Source: Chromatiales bacterium
GTDB lineage: Bacteria; Pseudomonadota; Gammaproteobacteria; Steroidobacterales; Woeseiaceae
DNA length: 45,282 bases
Reading direction: 5' to 3'
Assembly (NCBI GenBank): GCA_024679535.1
Contig: JAIBDF010000006.1
Coordinates: forward strand, 1-45,282
Numbering within the stretch: the stretch's first letter is position 1; each line of letters starts with the position of its first letter. Positions 45,134 through 45,282 of this stretch are shown here, piece by piece. The notes below the pieces were generated by a model. It was given only the letters and a program-made list of their open reading frames with translations. It was not told where the DNA came from and ran no database searches. The translations under genes were made by a program, and so were the position numbers.

Positions 45134-45282
45134 TCTGTGCCACATGGTCTACGCTCTGACCACGGGCTTCGGCCACAACTCGAAGAACCTCTGGCAGGTA
45201 CGCGGGCTCATTGCGCCGCGTTTTCGGCCGGGGCTTTATGGTGCGCGGTAACAGGTAGGGCGCATCCGTTTCGATCAATAAT
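45084..45282 (-). CDS. TatD family hydrolase, C-terminal fragment
   Basis: The frame is open to the right edge, so only the C-terminal 65 or so residues are seen. [13 protein letters not shown] carries the conserved metal-binding aspartate of TatD-type deoxyribonucleases. [18 protein letters not shown] and [13 protein letters not shown] are the standard C-terminal signatures. These enzymes are metal-dependent DNases or D-aminoacyl-tRNA-related hydrolases; the exact member cannot be told from this fragment. Confidence 0.9.
   Translation of the reverse strand, partial: LLIETDAPYLLPRTIKPRPKTRRNEPAYLPEVLRVVAEARGQSVDHVAQITTENATRFFGLPPSE

Overview
The window reads as chromosomal DNA of a moderately GC-rich gammaproteobacterium. 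The evidence is the fused aspartate kinase/homoserine dehydrogenase followed by thrB and thrC, the yebC-ruvCAB-ybgC-tolQRAB-pal-cpoB chain ending at a tRNA-Lys (an order also known from enterics and pseudomonads), a dedicated RelA-type synthetase, and contiguous sucA-sucB-lpd. AlkB, several exported lipoprotein enzymes and a CadC-like regulator with TPRs would fit a marine or sediment heterotroph, perhaps a Woeseiaceae-like lineage, but that placement is inference from gene content only. No prophage, insertion sequence or CRISPR array is visible.

Layout. 1-5.1 kb: the tail of a zinc alcohol dehydrogenase, an exported DUF885 protein, then a tight run of a Cys-rich protein, a Tat/lipobox short-chain dehydrogenase, queC, queE and a small membrane protein. 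5.1-8.9 kb: a 40-residue membrane ORF, a six-helix membrane protein and a class II Fic protein on the minus strand, a 70-bp tandem array of inverted-repeat sites, and a PQQ-type sugar dehydrogenase lipoprotein. 8.9-16.9 kb: fhs, a ribbon-helix-helix-like pair with a triple GGTAACA repeat in front of a winged-helix/TPR regulator, arfB, an MFS transporter coupled to a PLP decarboxylase, and an outer-membrane beta-barrel protein. 17.0-20.6 kb: a microcin-like peptide with a GA/GG-type leader facing a CPBP intramembrane protease, alkB, a cytochrome c lipoprotein and a DUF5658 protein. 20.7-29.4 kb: the 2-oxoglutarate dehydrogenase operon, an alanine/sodium symporter and an NfeD-SPFH pair. 29.4-45.3 kb: relA, yebC-ruvCAB-ybgC-tol-pal-cpoB, tRNA-Lys, thrA-thrB-thrC with a NERD-domain protein, and the tail of a TatD nuclease.

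How genes work together. ruvC through tolB are joined by overlaps or gaps under 20 bp, so recombination and cell-envelope functions are probably co-transcribed. thrA, thrB, thrC and the NERD gene overlap in turn and start only 54 bp after the tRNA-Lys 3' end. The least explained features are the microcin-like peptide/CPBP pair, the operator array in front of fic, the GGTAACA repeats beside the RHH-like gene, and a hairpin that masks the ribosome binding site of the Cys-rich gene. Start codons were chosen by ribosome binding site and family alignment from memory. No database search was run.
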